Shown here one piece after another: positions 35,129 through 44,792 of a stretch of DNA of 50,823 bases. Numbering within the stretch: the stretch's first letter is position 1; the number at the start of each line of letters is the position of its first letter. The position numbers and the translations under genes are program-made. A model generated the notes under the pieces. The model saw nothing but the letters and a program-made list of their open reading frames with translations, was not told the DNA's origin and did no database searches. This stretch comes from Gammaproteobacteria bacterium (GTDB lineage Bacteria; Pseudomonadota; Gammaproteobacteria; Steroidobacterales; Steroidobacteraceae), in NCBI GenBank assembly GCA_027452045.1, contig DAIDHH010000146.1:1-50823 (forward strand), read 5' to 3'.

Positions 35129-38100
35129 GTGAGATTCGCCACAGCTTTGCTCGTCCTCGGAACGGCCACGGCCCTGGTGGCCCACGCCGATTCCTCACCG
35201 ACGGCTTCGAGAGCCGCGCGCCTCGTGCCAGCGGCGGCCCCTGCCGCCGTGAATCCCGCCGATTACCAGGCGCTCACCTGGCGGCTGATCGGGCCGTTTC
35301 GCGGTGGTCGAGTGTTGGCGGTCACCGGCATTCCCGGCGACACCCGTCATTTCTACTTCGGCTCGGTCGACGGCGGGGTCTGGGAAACCGCAAATGCCGG
35401 TCGCACCTGGCAGCCGATTTTCGATCACGAGCCGGTCGGTTCCATCGGTGCGATCGCCATCGCCCCCTCGCAACCGAATACGATGTACGTCGGCACGGGC
35501 GAGGCGGACATGCGCTCGGACATCGCTCAGGGCGATGGCATGTACCAATCGACCGACGGCGGTGAGCACTGGACCCACATCGGTCTGACGGACACCCGGC
35601 AGATCGCCCGTATCATCGTCGATCCCAACGATCCCGAGCGCCTGTTCGTCGCCGCGCTGGGCCATCCATACGGCCCGAACGCCGAGCGCGGCGTGTTCCG
35701 CTCGGACGACGGAGGTCAGCACTGGCGCAAGGTGCTCTACCTGAATCCCAACACCGGGGCGGTGGACGTGGCTTTCCAGCCAGGCAATCCTGACACGGTC
35801 TACGCGGCGATGTGGCAGACGCGACGCCCGCCGTGGAGCGTATATCCGCCCTCCAATGGTCCGGGCAGCGGCCTGTACGTGTCTCATGACGGCGGCAATC
35901 ATTGGACGCAGATCGTCGGGAATGGCTTCCCCGCCCACCCGGGACGCATCGGGCTCGCGGTCGCCCCGACCAATCCCAAGCGCCTCTACGCGCTCGTCGC
36001 GGGCGGCTGGAAGAGCGGTGGGTTGTATCGCTCGGATGACGGTGGCGTCCACTGGCGGCACGTCTCCCGTGACCAGCGCATCTTCGGCCGCGGCTGGTAT
36101 TTCTGCTCCCTCACCGTCGATCCGAGCGATGCCGACAGGGTGTACGTGATGAACACCATCGTGCTGCGATCCGATGACGGTGGCGCCCACTTCATCGCTC
36201 TCAAGGGCGATCCGACCGGAGACGACTTCCACCAGCTGTGGATCGATCCGACCGACACCGAGCGGATGATCCTCGGGAGCGATCAGGGCACCCAGATCAC
36301 CGTCGATGGCGGCAAGACCTGGAGCAGCTGGTACAACCAGCCCACGGCGCAGATCTATCACATCAGCACCGACAACCGCTTCCCCTACTGGGTATACGGA
36401 GCGCAGCAGGATTCCGGCGCGGTGGCGCTGCCGAGCCGCACCATGACCTACGACGGCATCACCATGGAGCAGTTCCACGAGATTAGCCCGGGCGGGGAGA
36501 ACGGCATGATCGCCCCCGATCCGAAGCACCCGTGGCTCATCTACGGGGACGGCACGGGCGAGACCACCACCGTGCAGAAGCTCGACCTGCATACCACCCA
36601 GGTGCGCGAAGTCGATCCGACGCTGGCCTATCCGGGCGTGCACTACCGGACGGCCTGGACGCTGCCGCTCGTGTTCTCGCCCCATGATCACAAGACGCTC
36701 TACTTCGCCGACCAGCGGCTCTTCAGCACCGCCGATGGCGGCCTGCACTGGCGGCGCGTCAGCCCCGATCTGACTCGCCCCGAGGCCGGCATCCCGCCGA
36801 ACCTCGACCCGGTGACCGCCGCGGACAATGACCACGCCGGCAAGCGCTCGGGCGTCGTCTACTCCATTGCGCCATCGCCGTTCAGCACGCGCATCATCTG
36901 GGCCGGCACCGACGATGGCCTGGTGTGGCGCACGCAGGATGGCGGCCGGCACTGGAGCAACGTCACGCCGAAGGCGCTCACCCCCTGGTCAAAGGTGGCC
37001 GGCATCGAGCTGTCGCATTTCCAGCGCGGCACCGCCTACCTCGCCGTCGATCGACATCGCCTCGATGACGAGACGCCCTACATCTACCGCACGACCGATG
37101 ACGGCAAGACCTGGATGCGCATCGACTCCGGGATCCCGCGCAAGGACTTCGTCAATGTGGTGCGGGAGGACCCGGTCACGCCGGGGCTGCTCTACGCCGG
37201 CACCGAATACGGAGTGTTCGTTTCCTTCGATGACGGGGGGCAGTGGCAATCCCTGCAGCAGAACCTGCCGGTGACCTCGGTGCGCGACATCAAGGTGCAC
37301 GGTGATGACCTGGTTCTGGCGACGCACGGCCGCGGCATCTGGATCATGGATGACATTACCGCGCTCAGGCAGATGAGCAGCGTCCACGCGGGCGTCGCCA
37401 CACTGTTCAAGCCTGCCGTGGCCATCCGTGTCAGGCCGCTGTCTTTCACCGGCACACCCTTCCCCAAGGACGAGCCCACGGCCGCCAATCCGCCCAACGG
37501 CGCCATCATCGACTACGCGCTGCCGCGCGGGGTCAAGGGGCCCGTCACGGTCAGTATCCTCGACGCACGGGGCGGCCTCGTGCGCCGCTACAGCAGCGAA
37601 GAGCGCGTGGCGGCGCCCGATCCGGCCACCCTCAAGTACGCGCCGGAGTGGGTCGAGCCGCCAATGATTCCCTCGGCAGCACCCGGCATGCAGCGTCTCG
37701 TGTGGGGTTTGCATTACGCAAAGCCCGAGGCGCCGGATGCGAAGGGGCCGCAACAGCCGGGCGTCTGGGCGCCGCCAGGGACCTATACCGTCGAGTTGAC
37801 GGTAGACGGCCACGAGTATCGCCAGCCGCTCCTCGTCAGATCCGATCCGCGCGTTAAAGTGTCGGCGGCGGCGCTGCAGCGTCAGTTCGAACTCGCGCGT
37901 GAGGTGGAGCAGGACCGATTCCAGGCCGACACGGCCATCGCGGCCTCGATCAAGCTGCTCGATGCGCTCGATACCCGTATGGCCTCGGCGGGACCAGCGC
38001 GTGCGGCGGTGGCCGCTCTCCTTACGCGAGCCAAGAATCTCTCCGGGGAGCGGCCCTTCCCTGATCACGATACGGCCTCTGTGATGATGACGCCCCACAA

Positions 38101-38320
38101 CCTCATGGGTCTCACGTTCCTCTCCCAGGAGCTTGCTCACCTCGAGCGGGCAGTCGATGGCGCAGATGCCGCTCCGAGCCCCGATGCGTTGACCGCCTAC
38201 GGGCGCCTGTCGGACGAGTTGAAAGCGACGCTGGCGCAGTGGCAACACCTCGAGCAAGTGCAGGTCCCGGCTCTCGACGCGCAGCTGAAGAAAGAGGGCG
38301 CTGCCCCCCTTTTCGAGTGA
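35129..38320 (+). CDS. Large exported Asp-box/BNR (sortilin-like) beta-propeller protein
   Basis: A 1063-residue protein with a signal peptide (MRFATALLVLGTATALVAHA). Residues about 45-750 form one or two beta-propellers marked by at least nine Asp-box motifs of the form S/T-x-D-G-G-x-x-W, for example STDGGEHWTH, RSDDGGQHWRK, TVDGGKTWSS, RTQDGGRHWSN and RTTDDGKTWMR. The rest is a C-terminal region with a possible Ig-like segment and a helical end. Propellers of this type occur in sialidases, xyloglucanases and Vps10/sortilin-like binding proteins, but no catalytic set was identified. GTG start at 35129 follows GGGAGG. Confidence 0.87.
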   Translation: MRFATALLVLGTATALVAHADSSPTASRAARLVPAAAPAAVNPADYQALTWRLIGPFRGGRVLAVTGIPGDTRHFYFGSVDGGVWETANAGRTWQPIFDHEPVGSIGAIAIAPSQPNTMYVGTGEADMRSDIAQGDGMYQSTDGGEHWTHIGLTDTRQIARIIVDPNDPERLFVAALGHPYGPNAERGVFRSDDGGQHWRKVLYLNPNTGAVDVAFQPGNPDTVYAAMWQTRRPPWSVYPPSNGPGSGLYVSHDGGNHWTQIVGNGFPAHPGRIGLAVAPTNPKRLYALVAGGWKSGGLYRSDDGGVHWRHVSRDQRIFGRGWYFCSLTVDPSDADRVYVMNTIVLRSDDGGAHFIALKGDPTGDDFHQLWIDPTDTERMILGSDQGTQITVDGGKTWSSWYNQPTAQIYHISTDNRFPYWVYGAQQDSGAVALPSRTMTYDGITMEQFHEISPGGENGMIAPDPKHPWLIYGDGTGETTTVQKLDLHTTQVREVDPTLAYPGVHYRTAWTLPLVFSPHDHKTLYFADQRLFSTADGGLHWRRVSPDLTRPEAGIPPNLDPVTAADNDHAGKRSGVVYSIAPSPFSTRIIWAGTDDGLVWRTQDGGRHWSNVTPKALTPWSKVAGIELSHFQRGTAYLAVDRHRLDDETPYIYRTTDDGKTWMRIDSGIPRKDFVNVVREDPVTPGLLYAGTEYGVFVSFDDGGQWQSLQQNLPVTSVRDIKVHGDDLVLATHGRGIWIMDDITALRQMSSVHAGVATLFKPAVAIRVRPLSFTGTPFPKDEPTAANPPNGAIIDYALPRGVKGPVTVSILDARGGLVRRYSSEERVAAPDPATLKYAPEWVEPPMIPSAAPGMQRLVWGLHYAKPEAPDAKGPQQPGVWAPPGTYTVELTVDGHEYRQPLLVRSDPRVKVSAAALQRQFELAREVEQDRFQADTAIAASIKLLDALDTRMASAGPARAAVAALLTRAKNLSGERPFPDHDTASVMMTPHNLMGLTFLSQELAHLERAVDGADAAPSPDALTAYGRLSDELKATLAQWQHLEQVQVPALDAQLKKEGAAPLFE

Positions 38321-38487
38321 CCTGGACGCCGGGCGGAGGCGCATGAGGCCCTTTAGTCAGGCGCGCTCACGTCTCGTCCGATCACGGGCGGGCCGACAGG
38401 ATCTCGCGCACATGCGAGCTGGTGCGACATCGTTGGCACGGTGCGTAGACCCGTCCAGCGGGATCCACGCGTGGAGTCGGACGTGAA

Positions 38488-38631
38488 CTATTGGACGATG
38501 TGCCGGCTTCGTACGAGCAGCAGTGCGATCGGCACGGCGATCAGCGCCTCCCCGACCCCGAAGGTGGAACGCACGAGCGACGCCAGGAAAAGTACCGCGG
38601 GGATCGCGATGGTCAAGGAGTTGAGCGGCAT
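38488..38631 (-). pseudogene. Remnant of a TauE/SafE-type permease (N-terminal part)
   Basis: The 523 bases between the propeller protein and the flavodoxin (38321-38843) contain a 47-codon frame whose product matches the first helix of TauE/SafE sulfite-exporter-like permeases: a hydrophobic helix, then STFGVGEALIAVPIALLL. It stops after this helix, far short of the usual 240-260 residues. Downstream, another frame reads RLHAWIPLDG, which might be a decayed C-terminal piece. The rest of the gap shows nothing recognisable. The identification rests on one motif. Confidence 0.45.
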
Positions 38632-38843
38632 CTTGCATCGACACCTCGGCGGGTCTGGTGCCGATGCTGACATTCGTGAGGTGCGTCAGGCTCGCCGCGG
38701 ACTCGGTTTCGCGTGCGAGGCGAGCGCGCCGCGTAGGGGTACCTACGCATTGTCCGCTCGTCGAGCCGGAGCGATCCTGCGCATGGGACATCGGCGCGAG
38801 CGCGTTCGATCGCCGATTGAAGGCTCGCCTTGGATCCGCTCGG

Positions 38844-39416
38844 ATGCAGATGCCGATGAATCTCTTGCTGATCTACGGCACCACAGAGGGGCAGACCCGC
38901 AAGGTTGCCGCATTCGTCGCGGACCATCTGGCCGCTCGGGGACACAAGACGAGGGTGGTAAGTGTCGGCGACTGCGCTGCCGCGGACATCGATCCGTCCG
39001 CATTCGATGCGGTGATCGTCGCGGCGTCGATCCATCGAGGCTGCTACCAGCCCGCCGTAGTCCGGTACCTGGAACAGCATCCGGCGGCCCTACGCGCTCG
39101 TCCCGGGGCGTTTCTCTCCGTGTCGCTCGCCGCCGCGGGTCGTGCTCCGGATGACCTCGAGGGGCGTGAGGCCTGCGTCGCGCGTCTGAGCCAACGGACG
39201 GGGTGGACCCCACCCATGATCCATCACGTCGCAGGCGCCTTCCGCTACACCGCTTACTCGCCTCTGAAGCGATGGGCAATGAAGTACATCGCCTACCGCA
39301 AGGGCGGGCCCACGGATACGAGCCGCGACCACGAACTCACCGACTGGGCGGATCTGGCCCGGTTCGTGGATGCATTCCTGCAGCAGATCGGGCGCGGGGC
39401 GCTCGCCGGCGCGTGA
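38844..39416 (+). CDS. Flavodoxin-domain protein, HemG-like protoporphyrinogen dehydrogenase
   Basis: A 190-residue flavodoxin-fold protein. IYGTTEGQTRKVA (about residues 9-21) is the FMN phosphate-binding loop, and VIVAASIHRGCYQPAVVRYLE and LSVSLAAAG are typical of HemG, the menaquinone-dependent protoporphyrinogen IX dehydrogenase. The C-terminal FRYTAYSPLKRWAMKYIAYRKGGPTDTSRDHELTDW also matches that group. ATG at 38844 is used; another ATG lies 12 bases on, and neither has a strong ribosome site. No other haem genes are adjacent, so a different quinone-linked reductase role is possible. Confidence 0.82.
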   Translation: MQMPMNLLLIYGTTEGQTRKVAAFVADHLAARGHKTRVVSVGDCAAADIDPSAFDAVIVAASIHRGCYQPAVVRYLEQHPAALRARPGAFLSVSLAAAGRAPDDLEGREACVARLSQRTGWTPPMIHHVAGAFRYTAYSPLKRWAMKYIAYRKGGPTDTSRDHELTDWADLARFVDAFLQQIGRGALAGA

Positions 39417-39553
39417 CTTGATGCGCGCGGCCGCATCGCTCGTCTTCGTCCTTGCGAAATTCGTGCACTGATCCGCGCGAGTCGTGGTCCACGGGAGATC
39501 GTGCCTGAAGCCCCAAGCAGCAGCGGGAACCGGACGAATTGCCGCCAGGATCG

Positions 39554-40108
39554 TTACCGGCGGACGTCCCGCTCGGCTCCGCGATCCTTTCCGGCGGGGG
39601 GCAGGGAAAAATCCAGCTCGGTCGCAAGGGCTCCCTCCAGCGCCAGCAGTGCCTGCTTGATCGGCAGGCCGCCGCCGAAACCGGTGAGCGAGCCGTTCGC
39701 GCCGATCACCCGATGACAGGGCACGACGATGGGCAGCGGGTTTGCGCCGTTCGCGAGCCCGACCGCGCGGGAGGCCCGGGGATTGCCGATGCGGCGCGCC
39801 AATTCGCTGTAGCTGATCGTCTGACCGTACGCAATGGTGGTCAGCTCACGCCAGACGCGGCGTTGAAAGTCCGTGCCCTGGGGCGCAAGCGGCAGGTCGA
39901 ACTCGCGGCGCCGGCCCGCGAAATACTCCTCGAGCTGCGTGATTGCGGCCTCGAAGGGTCCGCGTGCGGCCGTCCAGTCCCGCTGCGGGCGCTGCGGGTG
40001 CGGTCCGCCTTGGAAGCCGACGTGCGTCAGCCGGATGCCGTCCCCGGCGAGCAGCAGCGCGCCGATGGGAGAGTCGATCTCGTGCCAGTACGTCACCGCG
40101 GGTGTCAT
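39554..40108 (-). CDS. ogt: Methylated-DNA-[protein]-cysteine S-methyltransferase
   Basis: A 184-residue O6-alkylguanine repair protein that takes the alkyl group irreversibly onto C131 in IVVPCHRVIG. The helix-turn-helix region TDFQRRVWRELTTIAYGQTISYSELA and the RAVGLANGANP segment are conserved. It begins in an ATGA overlap with the end of the Ada-AlkA gene, so the two repair proteins are co-translated. The fused upstream protein lacks this domain, so the pair together covers the functions of Ada plus AlkA. Confidence 0.95.
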   Translation of the reverse strand: MTPAVTYWHEIDSPIGALLLAGDGIRLTHVGFQGGPHPQRPQRDWTAARGPFEAAITQLEEYFAGRRREFDLPLAPQGTDFQRRVWRELTTIAYGQTISYSELARRIGNPRASRAVGLANGANPLPIVVPCHRVIGANGSLTGFGGGLPIKQALLALEGALATELDFSLPPAGKDRGAERDVRR

Positions 40109-41643
40109 GAAGCCTCCTTCGATTCCGGCTCGCTGTGCAGGGTGCGGTATGCGCGGCGGCGGACGACCCGCGAATCGCGCGCGCCTGAGGTTGGGTCGGC
40201 TGCCGCACACCAGAGGTGCAGCACCGCGTAGCTGCGCCACGGACGCCAGCGCTCGGCCCGCTGCTCCATCGCCTTCGTCGACAAGAGGCCGCGTCCATTG
40301 CCGGCCATGCGCCGCAAAACCAGATCGGCACCAGGCAGCGCGTCCGGTTCGCCGAGCGCGCGCATCGCAATGTACTGCGCGGTCCACTCGCCGAACCCGG
40401 GTAACTGTTTGAGGTTTGCCGCCACCTCGGCCACCGGACGCTCGAAGTCTATCCGGCCGTCGACGATGGCCTGCGCCAACGCCTTAAGCGCGGTGATCCG
40501 CGCGCCGGTGATGCCCAGACCGTCGAGTGCCACGGCGGACAGGATCTGTGGCGTCGGGAACAGATGGGTGAGTCCTTCGGTACCGACGACGGGATCACCG
40601 ACGCGCTGAACGAGCCGTGCCGCCAGGGTGCGCGCGCCAGCCACCGTCACCTGTTGCCCCAACACGGCCCGCACGGCGCACTCGAATGGATCCCAGGCTC
40701 CGGGAACACGCAGCCCCGGACGCCGGCCGAGCAATGGCCGCAACAGCCGGTCTCGCTCCAGGCCATCCGCGATCCACTGGGGGTCGGCCGACAGATCGAA
40801 CATGCGGCGTGCCGCGGAGGCGATCTGGAACAGAGCGCCGGCGGGCGCGCCACGCACGCGCAACTCGAGCGCGTCCCGTCCCGGCAGCGGGCTTACTCGG
40901 ATTTCGGCGTGGCCATCCGCCGTGCGGATGAGGCGCGCATAACTTTCCGCATCTACCCTCTCGACGCCCAGGATGGCACGCGCGCCGAGAAACGTGCGCA
41001 AGTGATTCCAATCGTACGGGGGGCGATAGGAGAGGGCGAGACGCACTTCGCCGGCTGCTGCGCGCCGCTGTGTGTCGCCGCGACGGTGTCGCAGGGCGCT
41101 GGGTGACAGTGCGTACGCGCTTTTGAATGCGTCGTTGAATCGCCGCAGACTTCCGAACCCGGCCTCGAGTGCGATCCGGGTCATCGGCAGATCGCTCTCA
41201 TCGATCAGGCGCTTCGCGAAGTGCAGGCGTCGCGTCTGCGCGAGCGCGAGGGGCGAGGCGCCCACGTGTTGTGCAAACAGCCGGTCGAGGTGGCGCGATC
41301 CGATGCCGAGACGCGCAGCGAATTGCGTGACGGTCTGTCCATCGAGCGCCCCTTCCTGGATGAGGCGCAGCGCGCGCCGTACCACCGCGGAGGTGCCCGC
41401 CCACGCCGGCGTGCCGGGTGCGGCCTCGGGCCGGCAGCGCAGGCAGGGGCGAAAGCCGGCCTCATGCGCCGCGGCGGCCGTACCAAAGTAACGGGTGTGG
41501 CGGCTCCGGGCGTTGGGCGCGGCCGGGCACACCGGCCGGCAATAGATGCCGGTGGAGGTCACGCCGATGAAGAATCTGCCGTCAAAGCGCGGATCACGGC
41601 TGAGCCGGGCCCGCTCCAGTACCGACAGATCAAAGGGAAGCAC
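40105..41643 (-). CDS. Ada-AlkA fusion: methyl sensor, AraC regulator and 3-methyladenine DNA glycosylase
   Basis: A protein of about 512 residues with three parts. First is the Ada N-terminal zinc/methylphosphotriester domain (GIYCRPVCPA and RPCLRCRPE supply the four Cys). Next is an AraC-type DNA-binding domain (ARLGIGSRHLDRLFAQHVG, then MTRIALEAGFGSLRRFNDAF). Last is an AlkA glycosylase: N-terminal domain, then HhH-GPD with LKQLPGFGEWTAQYIAMRALG and the catalytic Asp in PGADLVLRR. It senses methylated DNA, probably activates its own operon and removes alkylated bases. The start is uncertain; a GTG at 41643 gives the family-like N-terminus and a GTG at 41652 is the alternative. Confidence 0.9.
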   Translation of the reverse strand: MLPFDLSVLERARLSRDPRFDGRFFIGVTSTGIYCRPVCPAAPNARSRHTRYFGTAAAAHEAGFRPCLRCRPEAAPGTPAWAGTSAVVRRALRLIQEGALDGQTVTQFAARLGIGSRHLDRLFAQHVGASPLALAQTRRLHFAKRLIDESDLPMTRIALEAGFGSLRRFNDAFKSAYALSPSALRHRRGDTQRRAAAGEVRLALSYRPPYDWNHLRTFLGARAILGVERVDAESYARLIRTADGHAEIRVSPLPGRDALELRVRGAPAGALFQIASAARRMFDLSADPQWIADGLERDRLLRPLLGRRPGLRVPGAWDPFECAVRAVLGQQVTVAGARTLAARLVQRVGDPVVGTEGLTHLFPTPQILSAVALDGLGITGARITALKALAQAIVDGRIDFERPVAEVAANLKQLPGFGEWTAQYIAMRALGEPDALPGADLVLRRMAGNGRGLLSTKAMEQRAERWRPWRSYAVLHLWCAAADPTSGARDSRVVRRRAYRTLHSEPESKEAS

Positions 41644-41749
41644 GTCGTCCACGACCGCAACGATACGCCGGGGGTGAGGGTGGAACCAGCCGAATTCGGA
41701 CCTGGACCCGCCGGTGGCCGAAGCATTGGCCGCGGTGGGGCCGGACCGC

Positions 41750-44230
41750 TCAGGAGCGCCCGACGAATTCCGCGAGCGCAAGCCTGAGGTCCAGCAGTCT
41801 CGGCGGCTTGTTGAGTACCCGATCTACGTGCGGAGGAACTTCGTCGTCGGTCTTCAGGCGCTGCCCCCAGCCCGTCAGGAGAATCACGGGCGTGCCGGGC
41901 GAGCGGGCCTTGACCGCGGCTGCCACCCGCCGGCCATCCACGTGAGGCATGCCGAGGTCGGTGATCACCAGTTCGAACGGCTGGCCGCGATCGAGCGCCG
42001 CACCGAACGCATCGACACCCGCCTGGCCGCCGTCCGCCGCCGTCACGGCGTGGCCATCGTTGCGCAGAGCCTCCCCGAGTGACTGGATGATCGACGGGTC
42101 GTCATCCACGATCAGGATGCGGGCCGGGCGGGGCGGTCGCCCATCGACGCTCGACTTGCCGGCCGTCGGAGCGTTCTCGGACACGGTCGGGAAAACGAGG
42201 CGCACGGCCGTACCGCGTCCGGGCTCGCTGTCTATCTCGATCTCCGCGCCGTGCCGCCCGGCCATGCCGTAAACCATCGCAAGACCCATGCCGGTGCCCC
42301 GTTCCCCCTTGGTGGTGAAGAAGGGTTCCAGGCATCGCCGGCGGGTTTCCTCGTCCATGCCGACGCCGGTATCGGAGACCTCCAGCCACACGCCGCGGCT
42401 CACGGCGATGCGCGCACTCGCCGACGTGTTGTCCAGGTGCGCGTTCGCGCCCTCTGCCTGGTCGCTGCGCATGATCGTCGTCCCGGTCGTCACCGACAGC
42501 ACTCCGCCATCGGGCATCGCATCGACGGCATTGAATACGAGATTCGTCAGCGCGTCCCGGATCTCGCTTTCTGCCCCGAGGACGAATGCGCCGCCGTCCA
42601 CGAGCCTGGTGCGCAGCTCGATCACCGCGCCGCGCTCCTGCGCCTGGTCGCGCCAGCGGGCGCGAGTCAGCTCCAGCACGCCGCGGACCACGACGTTCAA
42701 ATCCACCCTGGCATCGGGCAGTTTGGTCTCGCGCGGACGATAGAACTCCCGCATGCGGCTCACGGTCTCCGATACATCGTGGATCGCCTGCTGAATGATG
42801 GCGAGGTAACTGCGGGCCCGCTCGCTCAAGCCGACCTCGGTCTCGAGCAGGGTATCGGCGTAGAGCGAGATCGGCGAGATCGCGTTGTTGATGTCATGGG
42901 CCACACCGCTCGCCATCTGTCCGAGCGCCCGCAGTCGCTCCTGCTGCAGGAGCGACTGCTGGCTCTGGCGCAGGTCCTCGTATGCGCACTGCAGCGCGTC
43001 ATAGAGCTGGGCCTGGTGCGCGGCGAGCGCCACATGCTCGCTCAGCTGACGCAGGAACTCGCAGTCGGCGCTGCTGAAGGACCCCGGCGCGCGGCGCGCG
43101 GCCACCAGCATGCCGAATACGCGGTTCTCGCCGAGCAGCGGCGCCACCACGAGCGCACGCAACCCGCCGCGGGCCAGTCTCTGCGGGAACTCGAACAGGG
43201 TTGGCGCAATGTCGGCCTCGTACACCAGATCACCGCGCAGGCAGCGCGCGAGACCGTCGCGATCGACCGGCACCTTGTCCGCTTCGCGCAGGGCGACTTC
43301 GGGTGCTGACCCGCGTGTGCCGACGCTTGCGACCTTGAGTGCGTCTTCCTCGGGATCCGCGAGCAGAATGCACCCGAAATCGATCGGCAGGTTGTCCTCG
43401 AGGTGACCGATCACGACGCGAAATATGCTCGGCAGATCCTGACGCTCGCCAATGGCGCGCGTTATGCGCTGCAGCAGGTCGAGTCTGGAAAGCTGCCGCT
43501 GCAGTCGCTCGCGCGCACGGCTCCGCTCGGCGACGTCGGCGGTGATCTGCTCCAGCATTTGATTGAAAGCGTCGGTGAGCACCCCGAGTTCATCGTTGCC
43601 GATTTTGGCGACACGCACCGAATAGTCGCGCCGGTCGGATACGGCGCGTGCGGCCTCGGCCAGCACCAGCACCGGGCGGGAGACCTGGCGGCGCACGGGC
43701 CGGGAGATCACATAGGCGATCAGCACGCCGAGACCGGCGAGGACGGTGGCAATCAGGCTGTAGAGGAGGATCTGCCGATGGAGCGCGGCGAGGCTCCAGC
43801 GCAGATAGAGCGCGCCGAGCGCGCCGTTGGTTCCCTGGCGCACGATCCGGTAGCCGACCAGCGCACCGTTCTCGAACCGCACGCCCGGGCGGCCGGGCGA
43901 GCGCGGAAAGGCCCCGGGGGGCAGACTGCCCGGGTAACGGGCGAAGAGAGCGCCGTGTGCGTCGTAGAGCGCCGCGCGCGTGATGTGTTTCTCAGCGCGC
44001 AGTGCGCTCAGGACGCTGCGCGCATCCGAGGTGTTGTCGAAAGCGAGCGCCGCGGTACTGTTACTTGCGATGACGCGGCCGAGGGTTGCAAGGTTGTGTC
44101 GCGCAGCGTCGCGGTACGCCACATACTGATAGCCGATGAAGGCCGCACAGGTGAGTGCGAGCACCAGTCCGGTCGTTGCAAACAGCATCACCATGAGTTT
44201 GCGCTGGATGGGGAGGTTTCTGAGTGGCAT
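41750..44230 (-). CDS. Hybrid sensor histidine kinase with CHASE8, HAMP, GAF and receiver domains
   Basis: An 826-residue membrane kinase. TM1 (about 13-35), then a periplasmic CHASE8 domain recognised by LATLGRVIASNSTAALAFD and ITRAALYDAHGALFARYP, TM2 (about 155-177), HAMP, and a GAF domain (about 265-400). HisKA has the phospho-His in SGVAHDINNAISPI, HATPase_c has the G1 box EVSDTGVGMDEE, and a C-terminal receiver has the phospho-Asp in VITDLGMPHVDG. CHASE8 is the sensor of YfiN, the diguanylate cyclase repressed by YfiR. A yfiR gene lies four bases upstream, so this kinase is probably the YfiR target here. GAGGGG precedes the ATG. Confidence 0.93.
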   Translation of the reverse strand: MPLRNLPIQRKLMVMLFATTGLVLALTCAAFIGYQYVAYRDAARHNLATLGRVIASNSTAALAFDNTSDARSVLSALRAEKHITRAALYDAHGALFARYPGSLPPGAFPRSPGRPGVRFENGALVGYRIVRQGTNGALGALYLRWSLAALHRQILLYSLIATVLAGLGVLIAYVISRPVRRQVSRPVLVLAEAARAVSDRRDYSVRVAKIGNDELGVLTDAFNQMLEQITADVAERSRARERLQRQLSRLDLLQRITRAIGERQDLPSIFRVVIGHLEDNLPIDFGCILLADPEEDALKVASVGTRGSAPEVALREADKVPVDRDGLARCLRGDLVYEADIAPTLFEFPQRLARGGLRALVVAPLLGENRVFGMLVAARRAPGSFSSADCEFLRQLSEHVALAAHQAQLYDALQCAYEDLRQSQQSLLQQERLRALGQMASGVAHDINNAISPISLYADTLLETEVGLSERARSYLAIIQQAIHDVSETVSRMREFYRPRETKLPDARVDLNVVVRGVLELTRARWRDQAQERGAVIELRTRLVDGGAFVLGAESEIRDALTNLVFNAVDAMPDGGVLSVTTGTTIMRSDQAEGANAHLDNTSASARIAVSRGVWLEVSDTGVGMDEETRRRCLEPFFTTKGERGTGMGLAMVYGMAGRHGAEIEIDSEPGRGTAVRLVFPTVSENAPTAGKSSVDGRPPRPARILIVDDDPSIIQSLGEALRNDGHAVTAADGGQAGVDAFGAALDRGQPFELVITDLGMPHVDGRRVAAAVKARSPGTPVILLTGWGQRLKTDDEVPPHVDRVLNKPPRLLDLRLALAEFVGRS

Positions 44231-44234
44231 GGAG

Positions 44235-44792
44235 CTACCCCTCCCCCGGTGTGACGCGCTGTGCGGCGCTCAGCAGCTTGGAACTCAGAGTGAGTCCGTC
44301 CGCCCGCGCGGAGGCCGCATTGATGCGCAACCTCACGTGCTCGTTGACCAACACGAAATGTACGATACCGCCCTTCTGCGCGAAGCCATCGATGTCGCTG
44401 ACTGTGAGTACGCTGCGGCCTCGCACGGCCTGCAGAATCTGCGGCAGGCTCGCGGCCTCGGACGAGGAGACGTAGAGGATGTGGCAGCCCGCGTCGTGAT
44501 CCGGATCGCGCATGCGCCGCACGAGGATCGGGCGGCCATCGACCCGCTCTCCCGCGACGGCATCGTCGAGGGCGCCGTCGAAGGGATCATCGCCGAGTAT
44601 GCAGATGACGATCGGCGCCCTAGGGCCGTCGAAGGCGCCCGAGGGCCAGGTGACGAACTCGGAAAAATAGTAGAGGAAGACGGCCTCGACCTGCCGCGCG
44701 GTTGGCGCTGCGGCCGCGCGTGGACTGGCGCAGAGCGAGGCCGCCAGCAGCGCCGTGGCGGTCACGGTGCGTGAGGCCCTCAGAAGCGCCAC
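44235..44792 (-). CDS. YfiR family periplasmic regulator
   Basis: A 185-residue exported YfiR-like protein. The signal peptide (about residues 1-28) is followed by VEAVFLYYFSEFVTWP, the family opening, CILGDDPF, and the closing GGIVHFVLVNEHVRLRINAASARADGLTLSSKLL. In Pseudomonas, YfiR binds the CHASE8 domain of YfiN and holds it off. Here the downstream gene codes for a CHASE8 histidine kinase instead. It overlaps the end of the receptor gene by 13 bases, giving the operon order receptor, yfiR, kinase. Confidence 0.92.
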   Translation of the reverse strand: MALLRASRTVTATALLAASLCASPRAAAAPTARQVEAVFLYYFSEFVTWPSGAFDGPRAPIVICILGDDPFDGALDDAVAGERVDGRPILVRRMRDPDHDAGCHILYVSSSEAASLPQILQAVRGRSVLTVSDIDGFAQKGGIVHFVLVNEHVRLRINAASARADGLTLSSKLLSAAQRVTPGEG

